64,000 nucleotides of DNA from Staphylococcus shinii. Its GTDB lineage: Bacteria > Bacillota > Bacilli > Staphylococcales > Staphylococcaceae. Each line of letters starts with the position of its first letter. Positions within the stretch are counted from its first letter, which is position 1. Shown one piece after another: positions 41,650 through 53,146 of this stretch. The position numbers and the translations under genes were made by a program. Below the pieces are notes generated by a model that searched no databases, was not told where the DNA came from, and saw only the letters and a program-made list of their open reading frames with translations. The stretch lies in NCBI RefSeq assembly GCF_017583065.1, contig NZ_JAGEVL010000001.1, forward strand, positions 776,860 through 840,859, given 5' to 3'.

Positions 41650-43129
41650 TTAAATTACCCTCTCTATCAAAGAATTGTTTATGATCTGCTATATATGCTT
41701 TTTGGCGATTGCTTAGATGCGCTATATAATCTTCTTCATAGTCATAAAGTCCTGCTGGATAGTCACCAGTAAAACTTTCTACACATAATCCACTATATGG
41801 TGCATCTACATCAAGTCCAATGGAATCAATCAATCCATCAACTGATAGATAAGCTAAAGAATCTGCCCCAATATGTTCGCTTATTTCTTCTGGTGATTTG
41901 TTAGCAGAAATAAGTTCAGCTGTTGTCGAAACATCGATACCATAAAAACTTGGGAACATAAACTCAGGCGACGCGATACGTACGTGTACTTCTCTGGCTC
42001 CAGCATCTTTCAACATTTGCACGATGCGTCTACTAGTTGTACCTCGGACAATTGAATCATCTACAAGCACGATATTTTTATCTTGTACAATATCTTTAAC
42101 CGCTGATAATTTTACGCGTACACCTTGTTCACGTAGTTCTTGGGTTGGTTGAATAAATGTTCGTGCAACGTATTGGTTTTTAACTAAGCCCATTTCATAA
42201 GGCAAACCGCTTTCTTCTGCGTAACCAGAAGCAGCAGATAATGAAGAGTTCGGCACTCCGATAACCATATCTGCACTTTCAGCTGGACTTTCTTTAGCTA
42301 GTTGCTTACCAGATTGTTTTCTAACTGCATGTACATTTTTACCAGCAATTGTAGAATCAGGTCTAGCAAAGTAAATATATTCCATTGCAGAAATAGCAGT
42401 CGTCGTGTGTCTCGTGTATGACTCTACTCTAATGCCTTCGTCATTAATCACAACATATTCTCCTGCATGAATATCGCGAACAAATTCTGCACCTAAGACA
42501 TCAATCGCACATGTTTCACTCGCAATCATATAAGAGCCGTTTTTCATTTTACCTACAGCTAATGGTCTGATTGCATTAGGATCAACTGCGCCGTATAATG
42601 CATCTTTAGTCAAAATAGCAAAAGTAAATCCACCCTTTATCTTTCTCAAACTTTCTTGGAATGCATCTTCAAAGGTTGGTGCTTTACTTCTTCTAATTAA
42701 ATGCATGATGACTTCTGTGTCCGATGATGAATGAAAAATAGACCCTTGATGTTCTAATGAACGCTTTAAACTTTGTGCATTTATAAGGTTTCCATTATGA
42801 CAAACTGCAACACTCATATCGTAAAAGTGATATAAAAATGGTTGGATATTTTCAATACCTTTATTACCAGATGTAGCGTATCTTACATGTCCAATAGCAT
42901 GTTGATAAGAGTTAAAAGTTTCAAGTTGAATATCAGAAATCGCTTCTGTTAATAAGCCTAAACCACGTTCACCAATTAACTTTTCACCATTTGAACACAC
43001 AATTCCAGCACCTTCTTGCCCACGATGCTGTAAACTGTGTAACCCCATATAAGTTAGTTGCGCAGATTCGGGGTGATTCCATATGCCAAACACACCGCAT
43101 TCTTCATTTAATCCGTTGCTGTCATACAT
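41642..43129 (-). CDS. purF: Amidophosphoribosyltransferase PurF
   Basis: Commits PRPP to purine synthesis, 495 residues. The glutamine-amidotransferase nucleophile is Cys11, made N-terminal after removal of a short propeptide ([10 protein letters not shown] before CGVFGIW). The PRPP loop is [17 protein letters not shown]. The Bacillus-type enzyme has an Fe-S cluster; Cys residues near the C-terminus ([19 protein letters not shown]) fit that type. The start lies 22 bases inside purL. Confidence 0.96.
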   Translation of the reverse strand: MYDSNGLNEECGVFGIWNHPESAQLTYMGLHSLQHRGQEGAGIVCSNGEKLIGERGLGLLTEAISDIQLETFNSYQHAIGHVRYATSGNKGIENIQPFLYHFYDMSVAVCHNGNLINAQSLKRSLEHQGSIFHSSSDTEVIMHLIRRSKAPTFEDAFQESLRKIKGGFTFAILTKDALYGAVDPNAIRPLAVGKMKNGSYMIASETCAIDVLGAEFVRDIHAGEYVVINDEGIRVESYTRHTTTAISAMEYIYFARPDSTIAGKNVHAVRKQSGKQLAKESPAESADMVIGVPNSSLSAASGYAEESGLPYEMGLVKNQYVARTFIQPTQELREQGVRVKLSAVKDIVQDKNIVLVDDSIVRGTTSRRIVQMLKDAGAREVHVRIASPEFMFPSFYGIDVSTTAELISANKSPEEISEHIGADSLAYLSVDGLIDSIGLDVDAPYSGLCVESFTGDYPAGLYDYEEDYIAHLSNRQKAYIADHKQFFDREGNLNV

Positions 43130-45297
43130 TTAGGTATTGCTCCTTCCCATATATCAGTAAGGTTTTGAACATCACGTGTTATTTGAATCTCATTATTAGT
43201 TACTTTAAATTGATCGTCGTGTGTTAATTGTCCAATTTCAATTGCACTTTCTATATCTAACGTTTGTCCTTCTTTCACTGCAACAATATAACGCCCTTGT
43301 GTTTCACTAAATAATTGAGCGTTCGTTACATTTAATTGTGCGTTTAATCCAAGTTGGTAATGTGCACTCATACGCGCTAACGTCAACAGTAAGCCGCCTT
43401 TTCCAACTGTTTGAACGTGTGATGCGATTCCATCACGAATTACTTGTTTTATAGATTCACCCTTTTGTACTTCATCAGATAAATCAATTGCTTCAAATTC
43501 ATGATTTACTTTCTTATAAAGTAACTTCTCAACTTGGCTACCACCAAAATCATCCTTTGTGTCACCTACTACATATAAAGTGTCGCCAGCACTTGGTTGG
43601 AAATCATTTAAATAATCGATGTCTTCGATTAATCCAACCATGCCTACAACTGGTGTAGGGAAGATAGATGTTTCTCTTGTTTCATTATAAAGTGATACAT
43701 TACCTGATACGACTGGTGTATTTAAGACTTCACACGCTTCTGACATACCTTTCGTTGAATCCGCTAACTGTTGATAAATTTCTTTCTTTTCTGGTGATCC
43801 ATAGTTTAGACAGTCAGTCATTGCTAAAGGCGTGGCACCTACGGAAATCAAATTACGGTATGCTTCCGCTACAACCATTTTTCCACCTTCATAAGGGTTA
43901 TTAAATACATAACGTGCTTCACCGTCAATCGTAGATGCGATTGCTTTATTCGTACCTTCTACTCGAACTACTGATGATTGCAACCCTGGTTTCACAATTG
44001 TATTAGCACCAACTTGTTGATCATATTGTTCATATAAATAACGTTTAGATGCAATTGTAGGATGTTGTAATAATTCATCAAATACAGACTCTACATCTAC
44101 TTTACTATAATCATTTTTACTTTCATTGTAGTTTGGCGCTTCACCTTCTAATACATAAACAGGCGCTTCATCAGATAAAGGTTGAACAGGAATATCCGCA
44201 AACACTTCATCTTCGTACGTTAATACAAAACGATCTGTATCTGTTACTTCACCTATTACAGCGCTATCTAATTCGTGCTTATCAAATAAATCTAAGAATT
44301 TTTGTTCTGTGCCTTTTTCAACAACAAGTAACATACGTTCTTGTGTTTCTGATAACATCATTTCATATGGTGATATACCTTTTTCTCTAGTTGGGACTTG
44401 TTCTAAACGTAAATGTAAACCACTGCCACCTTTTGCAGCCATCTCTGAAGAAGATGAAGTTAACCCTGCAGCTCCCATATCTTGTATTCCTACAAGTTCA
44501 TCAAACGTAATCGCTTCTAATGTAGCTTCCATAAGTTTTTTACCAACAAATGGGTCACCGATTTGTACTGATGGGCGTTTACTTTCACTATCTTCGCTTA
44601 ATTCTTCAGAAGCAAAAGTAGCGCCATGAATGCCGTCACGACCAGTTTTCAATCCAACGTAAATCACTGAATTGCCTACACCTTTTGCTGTACCTTTTTG
44701 AACCATATCATGATCGATGATACCTACACACATAGCATTTACTAAAGGATTTCCATCATATCTATCATCAAACTCTATCTCGCCGGCAGTTGTTGGGATA
44801 CCTATACAGTTACCATAACCACCAATACCAGCAACCACGCCACGTAATAAACGGCGATTTTGTTTTTCAGTTAATTCACCGAAGCGTAAGCTATTTAATA
44901 AATTAATAGGTCTTGCACCAATAGATACGATATCTCTAATAATACCGCCGACCCCTGTTGCCGCACCTTGATAAGGTTCTACAGCAGATGGATGGTTATG
45001 TGATTCAACTTTAAATACAACAGCTTGATTATCACCTATATCCACAACACCTGCGCCTTCACCCGGTCCCATTAATACATGCTCACCAGAAGTTGGGAAC
45101 TGCGTTAAGAATGGTTTAGAATGTTTATAAGAACAATGTTCACTCCACATTACAGAAAAGATGCCTATTTCTGTAAAATTAGGTTCTTTACCTAAAATTT
45201 CGCAAACTTTTTCATATTCTTTATCACTTAAGCCCATATCTTTATACAATTGTTCTAATTTAATTTCTTCTGCACTCGGTTCAATAAACTTAGACAT
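43108..45297 (-). CDS. purL: Phosphoribosylformylglycinamidine synthase II PurL
   Basis: Synthetase subunit of FGAM synthase (small PurL, 729 residues), partner of PurQ and PurS. Two repeated AIR-synthetase folds; [24 protein letters not shown] is the conserved ATP/substrate region and [22 protein letters not shown] the second. It overlaps purQ by eight bases and purF by 22 bases. Confidence 0.96.
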   Translation of the reverse strand: MSKFIEPSAEEIKLEQLYKDMGLSDKEYEKVCEILGKEPNFTEIGIFSVMWSEHCSYKHSKPFLTQFPTSGEHVLMGPGEGAGVVDIGDNQAVVFKVESHNHPSAVEPYQGAATGVGGIIRDIVSIGARPINLLNSLRFGELTEKQNRRLLRGVVAGIGGYGNCIGIPTTAGEIEFDDRYDGNPLVNAMCVGIIDHDMVQKGTAKGVGNSVIYVGLKTGRDGIHGATFASEELSEDSESKRPSVQIGDPFVGKKLMEATLEAITFDELVGIQDMGAAGLTSSSSEMAAKGGSGLHLRLEQVPTREKGISPYEMMLSETQERMLLVVEKGTEQKFLDLFDKHELDSAVIGEVTDTDRFVLTYEDEVFADIPVQPLSDEAPVYVLEGEAPNYNESKNDYSKVDVESVFDELLQHPTIASKRYLYEQYDQQVGANTIVKPGLQSSVVRVEGTNKAIASTIDGEARYVFNNPYEGGKMVVAEAYRNLISVGATPLAMTDCLNYGSPEKKEIYQQLADSTKGMSEACEVLNTPVVSGNVSLYNETRETSIFPTPVVGMVGLIEDIDYLNDFQPSAGDTLYVVGDTKDDFGGSQVEKLLYKKVNHEFEAIDLSDEVQKGESIKQVIRDGIASHVQTVGKGGLLLTLARMSAHYQLGLNAQLNVTNAQLFSETQGRYIVAVKEGQTLDIESAIEIGQLTHDDQFKVTNNEIQITRDVQNLTDIWEGAIPKCMTATD

Positions 45298-45961
45298 TTT
45301 GTTCCCTCCAACTATTTACCATTGCTTCAAATAACTTCACGCCACTGTCTGTACCTAAAATTGATTCAATTGCGCGTTCTGGATGTGGCATCATACCACA
45401 AACATTTCCCTGTTCATTTACTATGCCAGCAATATCATTGAATGAACCATTTGGGTTATCAACATATTTTAAAATAATTTGATTGTTTTGATCTAAAGCT
45501 TCGTATGTTTCAGGCGTGCAGTAATAGTGTCCTTCACCATGTGCAACTGGGTATACTACCACTTCATTTTCATCATATAGATTTGTGTATGCTGTTTGGT
45601 TATTAACAACTTTTAAAGACTCATTGCGACTGACAAACAAGTGCGAATCATTATGTAGTAATGCGCCGGGTAATAGTCCTATTTCTGTTAATATCTGAAA
45701 TCCATTACAAACACCTAATACTGGTTTGCCTTCTGAAGCAAATCTTTTCACTTCTTCAGTAATCGGTGCCACACTAGCCATTGCGCCTGAACGTAGATAA
45801 TCTCCAAATGAAAAACCTCCTGGAATTAACACGCCATCAAAACCATCTAAAGAAGTATTTCGATAATCAACATATTCTGCTTGTACACCAGACTTTATAG
45901 CCGCATTATACATATCTCTATCACAATTGGAGCCTGGAAATTTTAGCACTGCAAATTTCAT
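45290..45961 (-). CDS. purQ: FGAM synthase glutaminase subunit PurQ
   Basis: Class I glutamine amidotransferase supplying ammonia to PurL, 223 residues. Seen: [27 protein letters not shown], the nucleophile Cys in [12 protein letters not shown], and the His/Glu partner in [10 protein letters not shown] near the C-terminus. The stop of purS and the ATG of purQ share one base. Confidence 0.96.
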   Translation of the reverse strand: MKFAVLKFPGSNCDRDMYNAAIKSGVQAEYVDYRNTSLDGFDGVLIPGGFSFGDYLRSGAMASVAPITEEVKRFASEGKPVLGVCNGFQILTEIGLLPGALLHNDSHLFVSRNESLKVVNNQTAYTNLYDENEVVVYPVAHGEGHYYCTPETYEALDQNNQIILKYVDNPNGSFNDIAGIVNEQGNVCGMMPHPERAIESILGTDSGVKLFEAMVNSWREQNV

Positions 45962-46221
45962 TATGCTTTCTCTCCTTCTTCCAATACTTTATAGCTATAT
46001 TCTTCAATGACAGTATTAGCAAATAGTTTTTCACTTAATGTCGTAACCACATTGTGTACTTCAGCATCTGTAGCTTCATCTACTGTCATATATAAAACTT
46101 TTCCAACACGGATATCGTTAACTTGTTTATAGCCTAAATCGTGAACTGCACGGTTTAATGCTTGTCCTTGTGTATCTAATACTTGTGGTTGCAATGTGAT
46201 GTGTAATTCAATTGTTTTCAT
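45961..46221 (-). CDS. purS: FGAM synthase small subunit PurS
   Basis: An 86-residue subunit that docks PurQ onto PurL. Typical PurS sequence: [20 protein letters not shown], then [14 protein letters not shown]. Two bases after purC, so in the same translational block. Confidence 0.94.
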   Translation of the reverse strand: MKTIELHITLQPQVLDTQGQALNRAVHDLGYKQVNDIRVGKVLYMTVDEATDAEVHNVVTTLSEKLFANTVIEEYSYKVLEEGEKA

Positions 46222-46223
46222 TT

Positions 46224-46925
46224 TTATAAAGCCTCCAGTTTATTTAAAAAAGTTTGATATGTTTCAATGATTGATCCTCTATCTTCTCTATATACATCTT
46301 TATCAAAATTTGTATCGCTATCTTTATCCCAAATACGGCATGTATCAGGAGAAATTTCATCAGCTAGTAAAATCTGTCCATCATTTGTACGGCCAAACTC
46401 TATTTTGAAATCGACTAACCGTAAGTTCATTTCATCCATTAATTGAACTAGAACTGCATTAACATCCTTTGCCGCTTCTTTTAATGAATTTATTTCATTA
46501 TCTTCAGCTAAATGTAGTAACTTAATATGATCTTCTGTTATTAGTGGATCATTTAGGTCATCGTTTTTATAGAAGAATTCCACAAGTGGTTCGTCAAATT
46601 CATGTCCTTTTTCAAAACCAAGTCTTTTAGTAATAGAACCTGCAGCAATATTTCTGACTACTACTTCTAAAGGGATGATTTCAACTGATTGTACAAGTTG
46701 TTCTGTTTCAGATATCTGCTCGATAAAATGACTTTTCCCACCTTTTGCTTTTAAATAGTTAAAAATGTGAGAAGTGATTTGGTTGTTTAAACGACCTTTG
46801 CCTTCTATTAAATCTTTTTTAGCGCCATTTCCTGCAGTAACTTCATCTTTGTATTCAACACGTAATACATCATTTTCACCAGTCGAAAATATTCTTTTTG
46901 CTTTACCTTCATATAATAAAGACAT
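46224..46925 (-). CDS. purC: SAICAR synthetase PurC
   Basis: Joins CAIR and aspartate, 233 residues. Landmarks: [30 protein letters not shown] at the N-terminus (with Lys/Asp for ATP), [18 protein letters not shown], and [15 protein letters not shown]. Its ATG shares the base of the purK stop. Confidence 0.96.
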   Translation of the reverse strand: MSLLYEGKAKRIFSTGENDVLRVEYKDEVTAGNGAKKDLIEGKGRLNNQITSHIFNYLKAKGGKSHFIEQISETEQLVQSVEIIPLEVVVRNIAAGSITKRLGFEKGHEFDEPLVEFFYKNDDLNDPLITEDHIKLLHLAEDNEINSLKEAAKDVNAVLVQLMDEMNLRLVDFKIEFGRTNDGQILLADEISPDTCRIWDKDSDTNFDKDVYREDRGSIIETYQTFLNKLEAL

Positions 46926-48058
46926 TATTGAGATCTCCCTTCAAATTTATCAAGTAGTGCTTGTTCGCATTTATCTATGTCAGTTGTCAACACTGTTAAA
47001 TGCCCCATTTTTCTATTAGGTTTTCTAGATGTTTTACCATATATATGGACATGCCATTCAGCATGCTCACTAAATTGGTCTTCTAATAAATCTAAATCTT
47101 TCCCTAATAAGTTCATCATTATTGCTGGTTTTAACAATTCAATTTGTTCTGGTAATTTTTGACCAGTAATAGCCAAAATATGTGTATCAAATTGTGAAAA
47201 ATCGCATGCTTCAATTGAATAATGACCGGAATTATGCGGTCTAGGTGCAATTTCATTTACATATAAACGGTTTTCACCATCTATAAAGAATTCAACTGTA
47301 AAAGTACCTACGAAATGAATATTTTTGATTATTTTATCAACTTCATTTCGAGCTTCTGCTTCTTTTTCATGCTCCGTGCGAGCAGGTACGATTGTTTTAA
47401 AGAGAATTTGATTTTGGTGTTCATTTTCTTGTAGTGGAAAATATGTGATTTGATTGTCATTACCAATGGTAACTGTTAGAGATACTTCTTTTTCTAATTG
47501 CAAATATTGCTCAGCAACACATTCTTGTTTTTCTAAAAGTGCTTTTGCTTCATCTATATCTGATGCTGAATTAACTAATATTTGACCTTTACCATCATAG
47601 CCACCAAACCTTGTTTTCACGATAAAAGGATAACCGATTGTTTCTATAGCAATATTCAAATCATCCGTCTTAGATAATTGTACAAATGGTGCAATTTTGC
47701 AATTTGCTTTTTGTAATGTTTGCTTTTCAGTCAATCGATCCTGGAGGAATTGTATAGCTTGATATCCTTGAGGAATATTATATTTTGAGACAAGTGTCTT
47801 TAATTGATCGGCTGATATATTTTCAAATTCGTAAGTGATGACATCAGATAACTCACCAAGTTGTTCCAATGCTTCTTGATTATCATAGTCGGCATTGATA
47901 AATTCATGTGCGACGTATTGACATGGACATGCTGGATCAGGATCAAGTACGATTACTTTGTAACCCATCTTTTGAGCTGATTGTGCCATCATTTTACCTA
48001 ATTGACCGCCACCGATAATACCGATTGTTGAGCCGAACTTTAATTTATTGAAGTTCAT
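46925..48058 (-). CDS. purK: N5-CAIR synthetase PurK
   Basis: ATP-grasp enzyme that makes N5-CAIR from AIR, ATP and bicarbonate, 377 residues. Seen: [37 protein letters not shown] and [20 protein letters not shown]. Start at ATG 48058, which gives the N-terminus [13 protein letters not shown] as in S. aureus and overlaps purE by 14 bases. Confidence 0.96.
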   Translation of the reverse strand: MNFNKLKFGSTIGIIGGGQLGKMMAQSAQKMGYKVIVLDPDPACPCQYVAHEFINADYDNQEALEQLGELSDVITYEFENISADQLKTLVSKYNIPQGYQAIQFLQDRLTEKQTLQKANCKIAPFVQLSKTDDLNIAIETIGYPFIVKTRFGGYDGKGQILVNSASDIDEAKALLEKQECVAEQYLQLEKEVSLTVTIGNDNQITYFPLQENEHQNQILFKTIVPARTEHEKEAEARNEVDKIIKNIHFVGTFTVEFFIDGENRLYVNEIAPRPHNSGHYSIEACDFSQFDTHILAITGQKLPEQIELLKPAIMMNLLGKDLDLLEDQFSEHAEWHVHIYGKTSRKPNRKMGHLTVLTTDIDKCEQALLDKFEGRSQ

Positions 48059-48527
48059 CTTGCATTTCACTCACTTTCTGAACTAATGATTTTTCATAAT
48101 TTTCCAAATTTTTTTGGACTGATTGATTATCAATACTTAGTATTCTTGCAGCTAGTACACCTGCATTTTTCGCTCCAGCTTTGCCTATAGCTGTAGTTGC
48201 CACTGGAATACCTCCTGGCATTTGGACGATTGATAATAATGAATCTAGTCCTTTTAAACTTTTTGACTCAATTGGTACTCCAATTACTGGTAATGTTGTC
48301 ATCGATGCAACCATGCCAGGTAAATGAGCGGCACCGCCTGCACCTGCAATAATAACATCATAACCATTTGCTCTTGCTTCTTTAGAAAAATCAACCATTA
48401 ATTGTGGCGTACGATGCGCTGAAACAACTTTCTTATCATACGGAATTTCTAATTGGTCTAACATAGAACAACTTTCCTTCATTGTTTCCCAATCTGATGA
48501 ACTACCCATTATGACTACCACTTTCAA
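48045..48527 (-). CDS. purE: N5-CAIR mutase PurE
   Basis: First gene of the pur operon, 160 residues, moving the carboxyl of N5-CAIR to give CAIR. Conserved [14 protein letters not shown], the [15 protein letters not shown] loop with catalytic His, and [14 protein letters not shown]. The start is a TTG at 48527 after AAAGGGTG; an open extension upstream has no ribosome site. The promoter region with a candidate PurR box lies between here and folD. Confidence 0.95.
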   Translation of the reverse strand: MKVVVIMGSSSDWETMKESCSMLDQLEIPYDKKVVSAHRTPQLMVDFSKEARANGYDVIIAGAGGAAHLPGMVASMTTLPVIGVPIESKSLKGLDSLLSIVQMPGGIPVATTAIGKAGAKNAGVLAARILSIDNQSVQKNLENYEKSLVQKVSEMQDELQ

Positions 48528-48618
48528 AACGAACACCCTTTCAGAAATTTGAAATGTCACTACTATTAGATGTATATTACAGATATAGCATAACAATTAA
48601 ACCATGCTTTTTCAATCA

Positions 48619-48662
48619 AAAATCGAACTTTAACCAAAAAAAAGTACATAATTTACGTCTTT
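48619..48662. promoter_or_regulatory. Candidate PurR box pair in the purE-folD divergent region
   Basis: AAAATCGAACTTT (48619-48631) differs by one base from the PurBox consensus (AWWWCCGAACWWT). A weak second box, AATTTACGTCTTT on the opposite sense, lies 18 bases further at 48650-48662. This strong/weak inverted spacing is that of Bacillus pur promoters. The position is right for controlling purE and possibly folD. Confidence 0.5.
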
Positions 48663-48730
48663 TGGTTGTTAATTGCCATGGTTTTTATGTTAATGTTAAG
48701 TAAAGTTCATACATTCGAGGAGGATTTTTC

Positions 48731-49588
48731 ATGGTCGCAAAGATTTTAGACGGGAAACAAATTGCTAAAGATTACAGACAAGGGCTTAAAGATCAAGTTG
48801 AAGCTTTACAATCTAAAGGTTACACACCTAAATTATCTGTTATTTTAGTGGGTAATGATGGCGCTAGCCAAAGTTATGTTAATTCAAAAAAGAAGGCTGC
48901 TGAAAAAATTGGTATGATTTCTGAAATTGTACATTTAGATGAGTCAACTTCTGAAGAAAATGTATTAAAAGAGCTTAAACGCTTAAATGAAGATGATAGT
49001 GTGAGTGGTATATTAGTTCAAGTGCCATTACCTGAACAAGTAAGTGAACAAAAAATACTGGAATCTATAAATCCAGCTAAAGATGTTGATGGCTTCCATC
49101 CAGAAAATATCGGTAAGTTATATATTGACCAACAAACTTTTGTTCCATGTACACCACTAGGAATCATGGAACTTCTAAATCATGCTGACATTGATTTAGA
49201 AGGTAAAGATGCTGTTGTAATTGGCAGAAGTCATATTGTTGGGCAACCTGTTTCTAAATTATTACTTCAAAAAAATGCAACTGTTACAATCTTGCATTCA
49301 AGAACAAAAGATATGCATAGTCACTTGAAAAATGCTGATGTTATCGTAAGTGCTGTCGGACGTCCAGGCTTAGTAACTAAAGATGATGTTAAAGAAGGCG
49401 CAGTCGTAATAGATGTTGGTAACACTCCTGATGAAAACGGCAAATTAAAAGGTGATATCGCTTATGATGAAGTTAAAGAAGTAGCTGGCGCTATTACACC
49501 GGTTCCAGGTGGCGTAGGCCCAATGACAATTACTATGGTACTAAACAACACTCTTATAGCTGAAAAAATGCGTAGAGGTATTGAATAG
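48731..49588 (+). CDS. folD: Methylenetetrahydrofolate dehydrogenase/cyclohydrolase FolD
   Basis: Bifunctional one-carbon enzyme, 285 residues, producing 10-formyl-THF used by PurN and PurH. Landmarks: [22 protein letters not shown] with the catalytic Lys, [23 protein letters not shown], and the NADP loop [24 protein letters not shown] lies eight bases before the ATG. It is divergent from the pur operon, sharing a 200-base control region. Confidence 0.97.
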   Translation: MVAKILDGKQIAKDYRQGLKDQVEALQSKGYTPKLSVILVGNDGASQSYVNSKKKAAEKIGMISEIVHLDESTSEENVLKELKRLNEDDSVSGILVQVPLPEQVSEQKILESINPAKDVDGFHPENIGKLYIDQQTFVPCTPLGIMELLNHADIDLEGKDAVVIGRSHIVGQPVSKLLLQKNATVTILHSRTKDMHSHLKNADVIVSAVGRPGLVTKDDVKEGAVVIDVGNTPDENGKLKGDIAYDEVKEVAGAITPVPGGVGPMTITMVLNNTLIAEKMRRGIE

Positions 49589-50053
49589 TCAAATAAATAA
49601 CGTCTGTTAAATATTTAATGAGTTAAAAATAGGATAATTATTTATTAAAGCAGAGAACATGGATAAACCTGTTCAAATGGCAATCATGACTGGTTATCAA
49701 GTGCTAGTTATAATCAATTTATCTCGCCTTGCTTGACTGTCTACTATTGCTTATAAAAAAGCTAAAAAGTTGAAACGTAAAGTTTTCTACCCCAAAAATA
49801 AACGTCAATTTCTAAATTATTCCAATAGAAATTGACGTTTATTTGTTTTATGAAATTTTTTAACATGTTGAAGCCCCGAAGACTATTATGAGTGTAAGAC
49901 ATTAAGCGCAAAGCAACTCAATCTATTCTCAATTAACAAAAAAATTTTAAATATAACAGACAGCCAATCTAAGTGATTAGCTCTCTTACTTTATTGAGAC
50001 TTAAAATCTGCTCAATGTGTAATTTATCAATAAAGAATATCAATTGTAGAAAG
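49589..50053. other. Gene-free 465 bp downstream of folD
   Basis: Holds a strong terminator hairpin (49796-49844) and otherwise AT-rich DNA. A 25-codon open stretch from 49659 (MDKPVQMAIMTGYQ...) has no ribosome site and no recognised similarity. Nothing else is seen. Confidence 0.6.
49796..49846. terminator. Perfect 19-bp hairpin terminator between folD and hmp
   Basis: AAATAAACGTCAATTTCTA and TAGAAATTGACGTTTATTT pair perfectly around an 11-base loop, with T-rich sequence after. It lies 210 bases after folD and 210 after the convergent hmp, so it could serve both. Confidence 0.75.
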
Positions 50054-51199
50054 TTATACTCCTACGCTTAATCTAGGAATAAATGATTCGAAATGTAAAC
50101 GTTGTTCTACAACACCCATTTCTTTCAATGTAGTAATAATTGAATTCAGGAATTTAACACCTCCGCAAACATAGATTTCAGTGTCTGCTGAAATAAATTG
50201 GCTTAGATACGTTGCATCCATATATCCCGTTTTTTGTTTATCATGAATAATATACGATGCATTATCGTTATTATTTGCAATATCTTCTATTCTACTGTAA
50301 AAAGGAATTTCTTCTATATTTTCAACATTTTGAATAAAGTCTACTTTTACATTTGAGCTTGCTACTTCGTTAAACATTGGAATTAACGGAGTGACACCTA
50401 TACCTGAACCAATAAATAGTTGAGGCGCTGTGTTATTTACTACACCAAATCCACCTACTGGAGCTGATAAATTTATTGTCCCGCCTATTTGCATCTCATC
50501 ATGTAAAATGGTTGATACTTCTCCCTCGTGAAAATCTGTTACATCTCTTTTCACTGCAAAAGTTAATGTATGTTCGTCGCCTTCAATAATGGAATAGTGA
50601 CGTTTGGCACGATATTCCAATTTATCACTTTCTACGTCTACAGTAATATATTGACCTGCCTTAAATTTACTTAAATTATATTCATTTGACTTAACGGTAA
50701 ACACCTTGATATCTGAAGTTGTTGGTTCTATATTAATAATTTCAAAAGGTTTAAAACCATCCCAAGCCATCTCATCGTAAATATCTTTCTCAACATTAAT
50801 AAATACGGAAGCTATTTCACCATATGCTTTTGCCCACGTAGCAATAATCACATCATCTTCTGGTAGCCCTAGTACATTTTGAATAGCTGCCAATAAGTTT
50901 TCTCCCACAATATCGTATCCGGCTTCTGGCACTTGTAACGCGCAGTGTTTATAAGCAATTTCTTTAACAACTGGCATGATGCGTGTTAAATCATCGATAT
51001 TGGTTGCTGCCGCTAATACACTTTGCGCTAATGCAGTAGATTGTAAGCCTTTTTTTTGATTCGTTTGATTGAACATATTTTTTAACTCAGGATGTCTGGT
51101 AAACATTCTATTATAGAAGTATGATGTGATTTCTTCTCCTTTTTGTTGTAATACCGGAACAGTTTCCTTAATAATATCTCGCTCTTTTTCGTTCAACAT
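50054..51199 (-). CDS. hmp: Flavohaemoglobin (NO dioxygenase) Hmp
   Basis: Detoxifies NO to nitrate using O2, haem, FAD and NAD(P)H; 381 residues. Globin domain (1-138) with the proximal His in EIAYKHCALQVPEAGYDIVGE; FAD domain with RHYSI; NAD domain with FIGSGIGVTPLIPMFNEV and IYVCGGVKFL. Start at ATG 51199 after AGGGGTGG. A Rex operator lies about 80 bases upstream. In S. aureus hmp is elsewhere, so its place here, next to the qox cluster, is a local difference. Confidence 0.95.
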   Translation of the reverse strand: MLNEKERDIIKETVPVLQQKGEEITSYFYNRMFTRHPELKNMFNQTNQKKGLQSTALAQSVLAAATNIDDLTRIMPVVKEIAYKHCALQVPEAGYDIVGENLLAAIQNVLGLPEDDVIIATWAKAYGEIASVFINVEKDIYDEMAWDGFKPFEIINIEPTTSDIKVFTVKSNEYNLSKFKAGQYITVDVESDKLEYRAKRHYSIIEGDEHTLTFAVKRDVTDFHEGEVSTILHDEMQIGGTINLSAPVGGFGVVNNTAPQLFIGSGIGVTPLIPMFNEVASSNVKVDFIQNVENIEEIPFYSRIEDIANNNDNASYIIHDKQKTGYMDATYLSQFISADTEIYVCGGVKFLNSIITTLKEMGVVEQRLHFESFIPRLSVGV

Positions 51200-51276
51200 T
51201 AATTCCACCCCTAATTTTTATTTAATTCTTTTTTACATTTTTATCTTATTACAAAATTGAAAGTTACAAAAGATTT

Positions 51277-51294
51277 TTGTGATAAAATTCACAA
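51277..51294. promoter_or_regulatory. Rex operator upstream of hmp
   Basis: TTGTGATAAAATTCACAA has two perfect Rex half-sites (TTGTGA-N6-TCACAA). It lies 78 bases before the hmp start, in promoter range. It could also reach the divergent gene at 51443, though at a larger distance. Confidence 0.85.
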
Positions 51295-51442
51295 AAAGTT
51301 CAATTTACATATTTTTAACCGGAAATTACAATGAAATTTATAGAAATAAGCTATATTAGGACTATAGTATGATGTATAATGTAGCAAATTAAAGTATAGT
51401 AAGATTAAATAAAATTAATGTTTTGCGTTCGGAGGTTACGTA

Positions 51443-51760
51443 ATGAATAAATTAATACAATCTTTGTCTGCATTAGGTGTATCAGCTACACTTGTATCAC
51501 CTAATTTAAGCGCAGAAGCTACTGAAAATTCAATCCCAGAACTTAAAGGGATTAATGATACAATTATCGATAAAGGCGATGACTACAATATATTAAATGG
51601 CATACGTGCTTATGATAAAGAAGATGGCGATCTTACACATAAAATCAAAGTTGACGGTAATATTAACACCAAAAAAGCTGGTAAATATAAAATCGAATAT
51701 AAAGTTGAGGATTCAGATGGCGCAACAAATAAATCTATTCGTTATATTGAAGTAAAATAA
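51443..51760 (+). CDS. Small secreted protein with one DUF5011/cadherin-like domain
   Basis: A 105-residue exported protein. The signal peptide (MNKLIQSLSALGVSATLVSP...) is probably cleaved after SAEA near residue 26. The mature chain is a single Ig-like DUF5011 domain: DTIIDKGDDYNILNGIRAYDKEDGDLTHKI then GKYKIEYKVEDSDGATNKSI. S. aureus has the equivalent (annotated chitinase-related) at this site before qox. GGAGG precedes the ATG. There is no enzyme domain; a surface binding role is inferred. Confidence 0.85.
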   Translation: MNKLIQSLSALGVSATLVSPNLSAEATENSIPELKGINDTIIDKGDDYNILNGIRAYDKEDGDLTHKIKVDGNINTKKAGKYKIEYKVEDSDGATNKSIRYIEVK

Positions 51761-51882
51761 TTTTATAATTTTAATACATATATCCCTAAATGATAATGTT
51801 TATCACTGTTTTGTGACCGATTTTGGCTTATCGTCTTAAATATGACACTTTTCACAAAATGTACACATAATTTTAACAAATC

Positions 51883-51926
51883 TTTGAAAGCCCACCAGAC
51901 GTTGAGTTTGTTGGGTTTCTTTTAAT
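51883..51926 (+). terminator. Terminator candidate upstream of qoxA
   Basis: GAAAGCCCACCA pairs (with G-U pairs) to TTGTTGGGTTTC, followed by TTTTAATTTT. It ends transcripts from the small secreted gene. Confidence 0.6.
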
Positions 51927-52024
51927 TTTACAATATTTTTTTTCGTACAAACACTTGTAAATATTGCGTAATATCTTAAAATTGATGGTAAGCCCTACAT
52001 TTGTAGTATTAGGAGGTCAAAAAA

Positions 52025-53146
52025 GTGTCAAAATTTAAGTCTTTGCTTCTACTCTTTGGCTCGCTAATTTTGCTTAGTGGTTGTTCTAACGTAGAAGTTT
52101 TAAACCCAAAAGGGCCGATGGCAAGCGATACGAAGTTTTTGATTATGTATTCAATCATCTTCATGCTTGTTATTATTGCCGCTGTTGTTATTTTATTCAC
52201 GGTTTTCCTATATAAATATAGAATAGGAAAGACTAAAGAATCAGGAAAGATGCACCACAATTCTTTAATGGAAACAATTTGGTTTATTATTCCTGTAATT
52301 ATTGTAATTGCTTTAGCCATCCCAACGGTTAATTCACTTTACAATTATGAGGAAAAACCACAGAAAGAAGACGATCCACTTGTTGTTTATGCGACAAGCG
52401 CTGGTTATAAGTGGTTCTTCAGTTATCCTGAACAAAAAATCGAAACAGTTAATCATTTAACTATTCCGAAAGATCGCCCTGTTGTCTTCAAACTCCAATC
52501 AATGGATATGATGACAAGTTTCTGGATTCCACAATTAGGTGGCCAAAAATATGCGATGACAGGTATGACAATGGACTGGACATTAACAGCTAGTGAAGAA
52601 GGTACGTTCAGAGGACGTAACTCAAACTTCAACGGTGAAGGCTTCGAACGTCAAACATTTGATGTTAATTCTGTAAGCCAAAGTAAATTCGAGAATTGGG
52701 TAAAAGATGCTCAAAGCAAAAAAGTATTGGACCAAGATACATTTGATAAGCAACTTTTACCAACTACTGAAAATAAAAATTTAACTTTCAGTGGTACGCA
52801 TTTAGCATTTGTTGATCCTGCAGCTGATCCTGAGTATATTTTCTATGCTTATGATCGTTTCAATTATGTGCAGAAAGATCCAAACTTTAATACACCAGAA
52901 GAAATAAAAGAAGATGTATTAGATAAACCAGATAAACCTGCACGTAAACCACAAATCACAAATGCAAACTATGAGCGTCATGGAATGAAAGCCATGATTC
53001 TAGGCAATAATGAACCATATGATAGTGAATTCAAAGATGAAGAATCACATAATATGGATGAAATGGAAAAAATCTCTGAAGGTGTTAAAGATGAAAAAGC
53101 ATCTAAAATAGAGAAAAAAGACCATGAAAATGGAGGTGGACATTAA
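52025..53146 (+). CDS. qoxA: Quinol oxidase aa3 subunit II (QoxA)
   Basis: Lipoprotein subunit II of the aa3-type menaquinol oxidase, 373 residues. Signal sequence with lipobox LSGC (Cys20); two transmembrane helices (about 40-60 and 84-104), then the periplasm-side cupredoxin-like domain. As expected for a quinol oxidase, it lacks the CuA ligands of cytochrome c oxidases (MTMDWTL region). The C-terminal tail is long and charged, ending [10 protein letters not shown]. Begins with GTG at 52025 after AGGAGG. Confidence 0.95.
   Translation: MSKFKSLLLLFGSLILLSGCSNVEVLNPKGPMASDTKFLIMYSIIFMLVIIAAVVILFTVFLYKYRIGKTKESGKMHHNSLMETIWFIIPVIIVIALAIPTVNSLYNYEEKPQKEDDPLVVYATSAGYKWFFSYPEQKIETVNHLTIPKDRPVVFKLQSMDMMTSFWIPQLGGQKYAMTGMTMDWTLTASEEGTFRGRNSNFNGEGFERQTFDVNSVSQSKFENWVKDAQSKKVLDQDTFDKQLLPTTENKNLTFSGTHLAFVDPAADPEYIFYAYDRFNYVQKDPNFNTPEEIKEDVLDKPDKPARKPQITNANYERHGMKAMILGNNEPYDSEFKDEESHNMDEMEKISEGVKDEKASKIEKKDHENGGGH

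Noticed and set aside
49659..49736. 25-codon frame after folD
   Set aside because: No ribosome site, no similarity that I recognise, and AT-rich surroundings.
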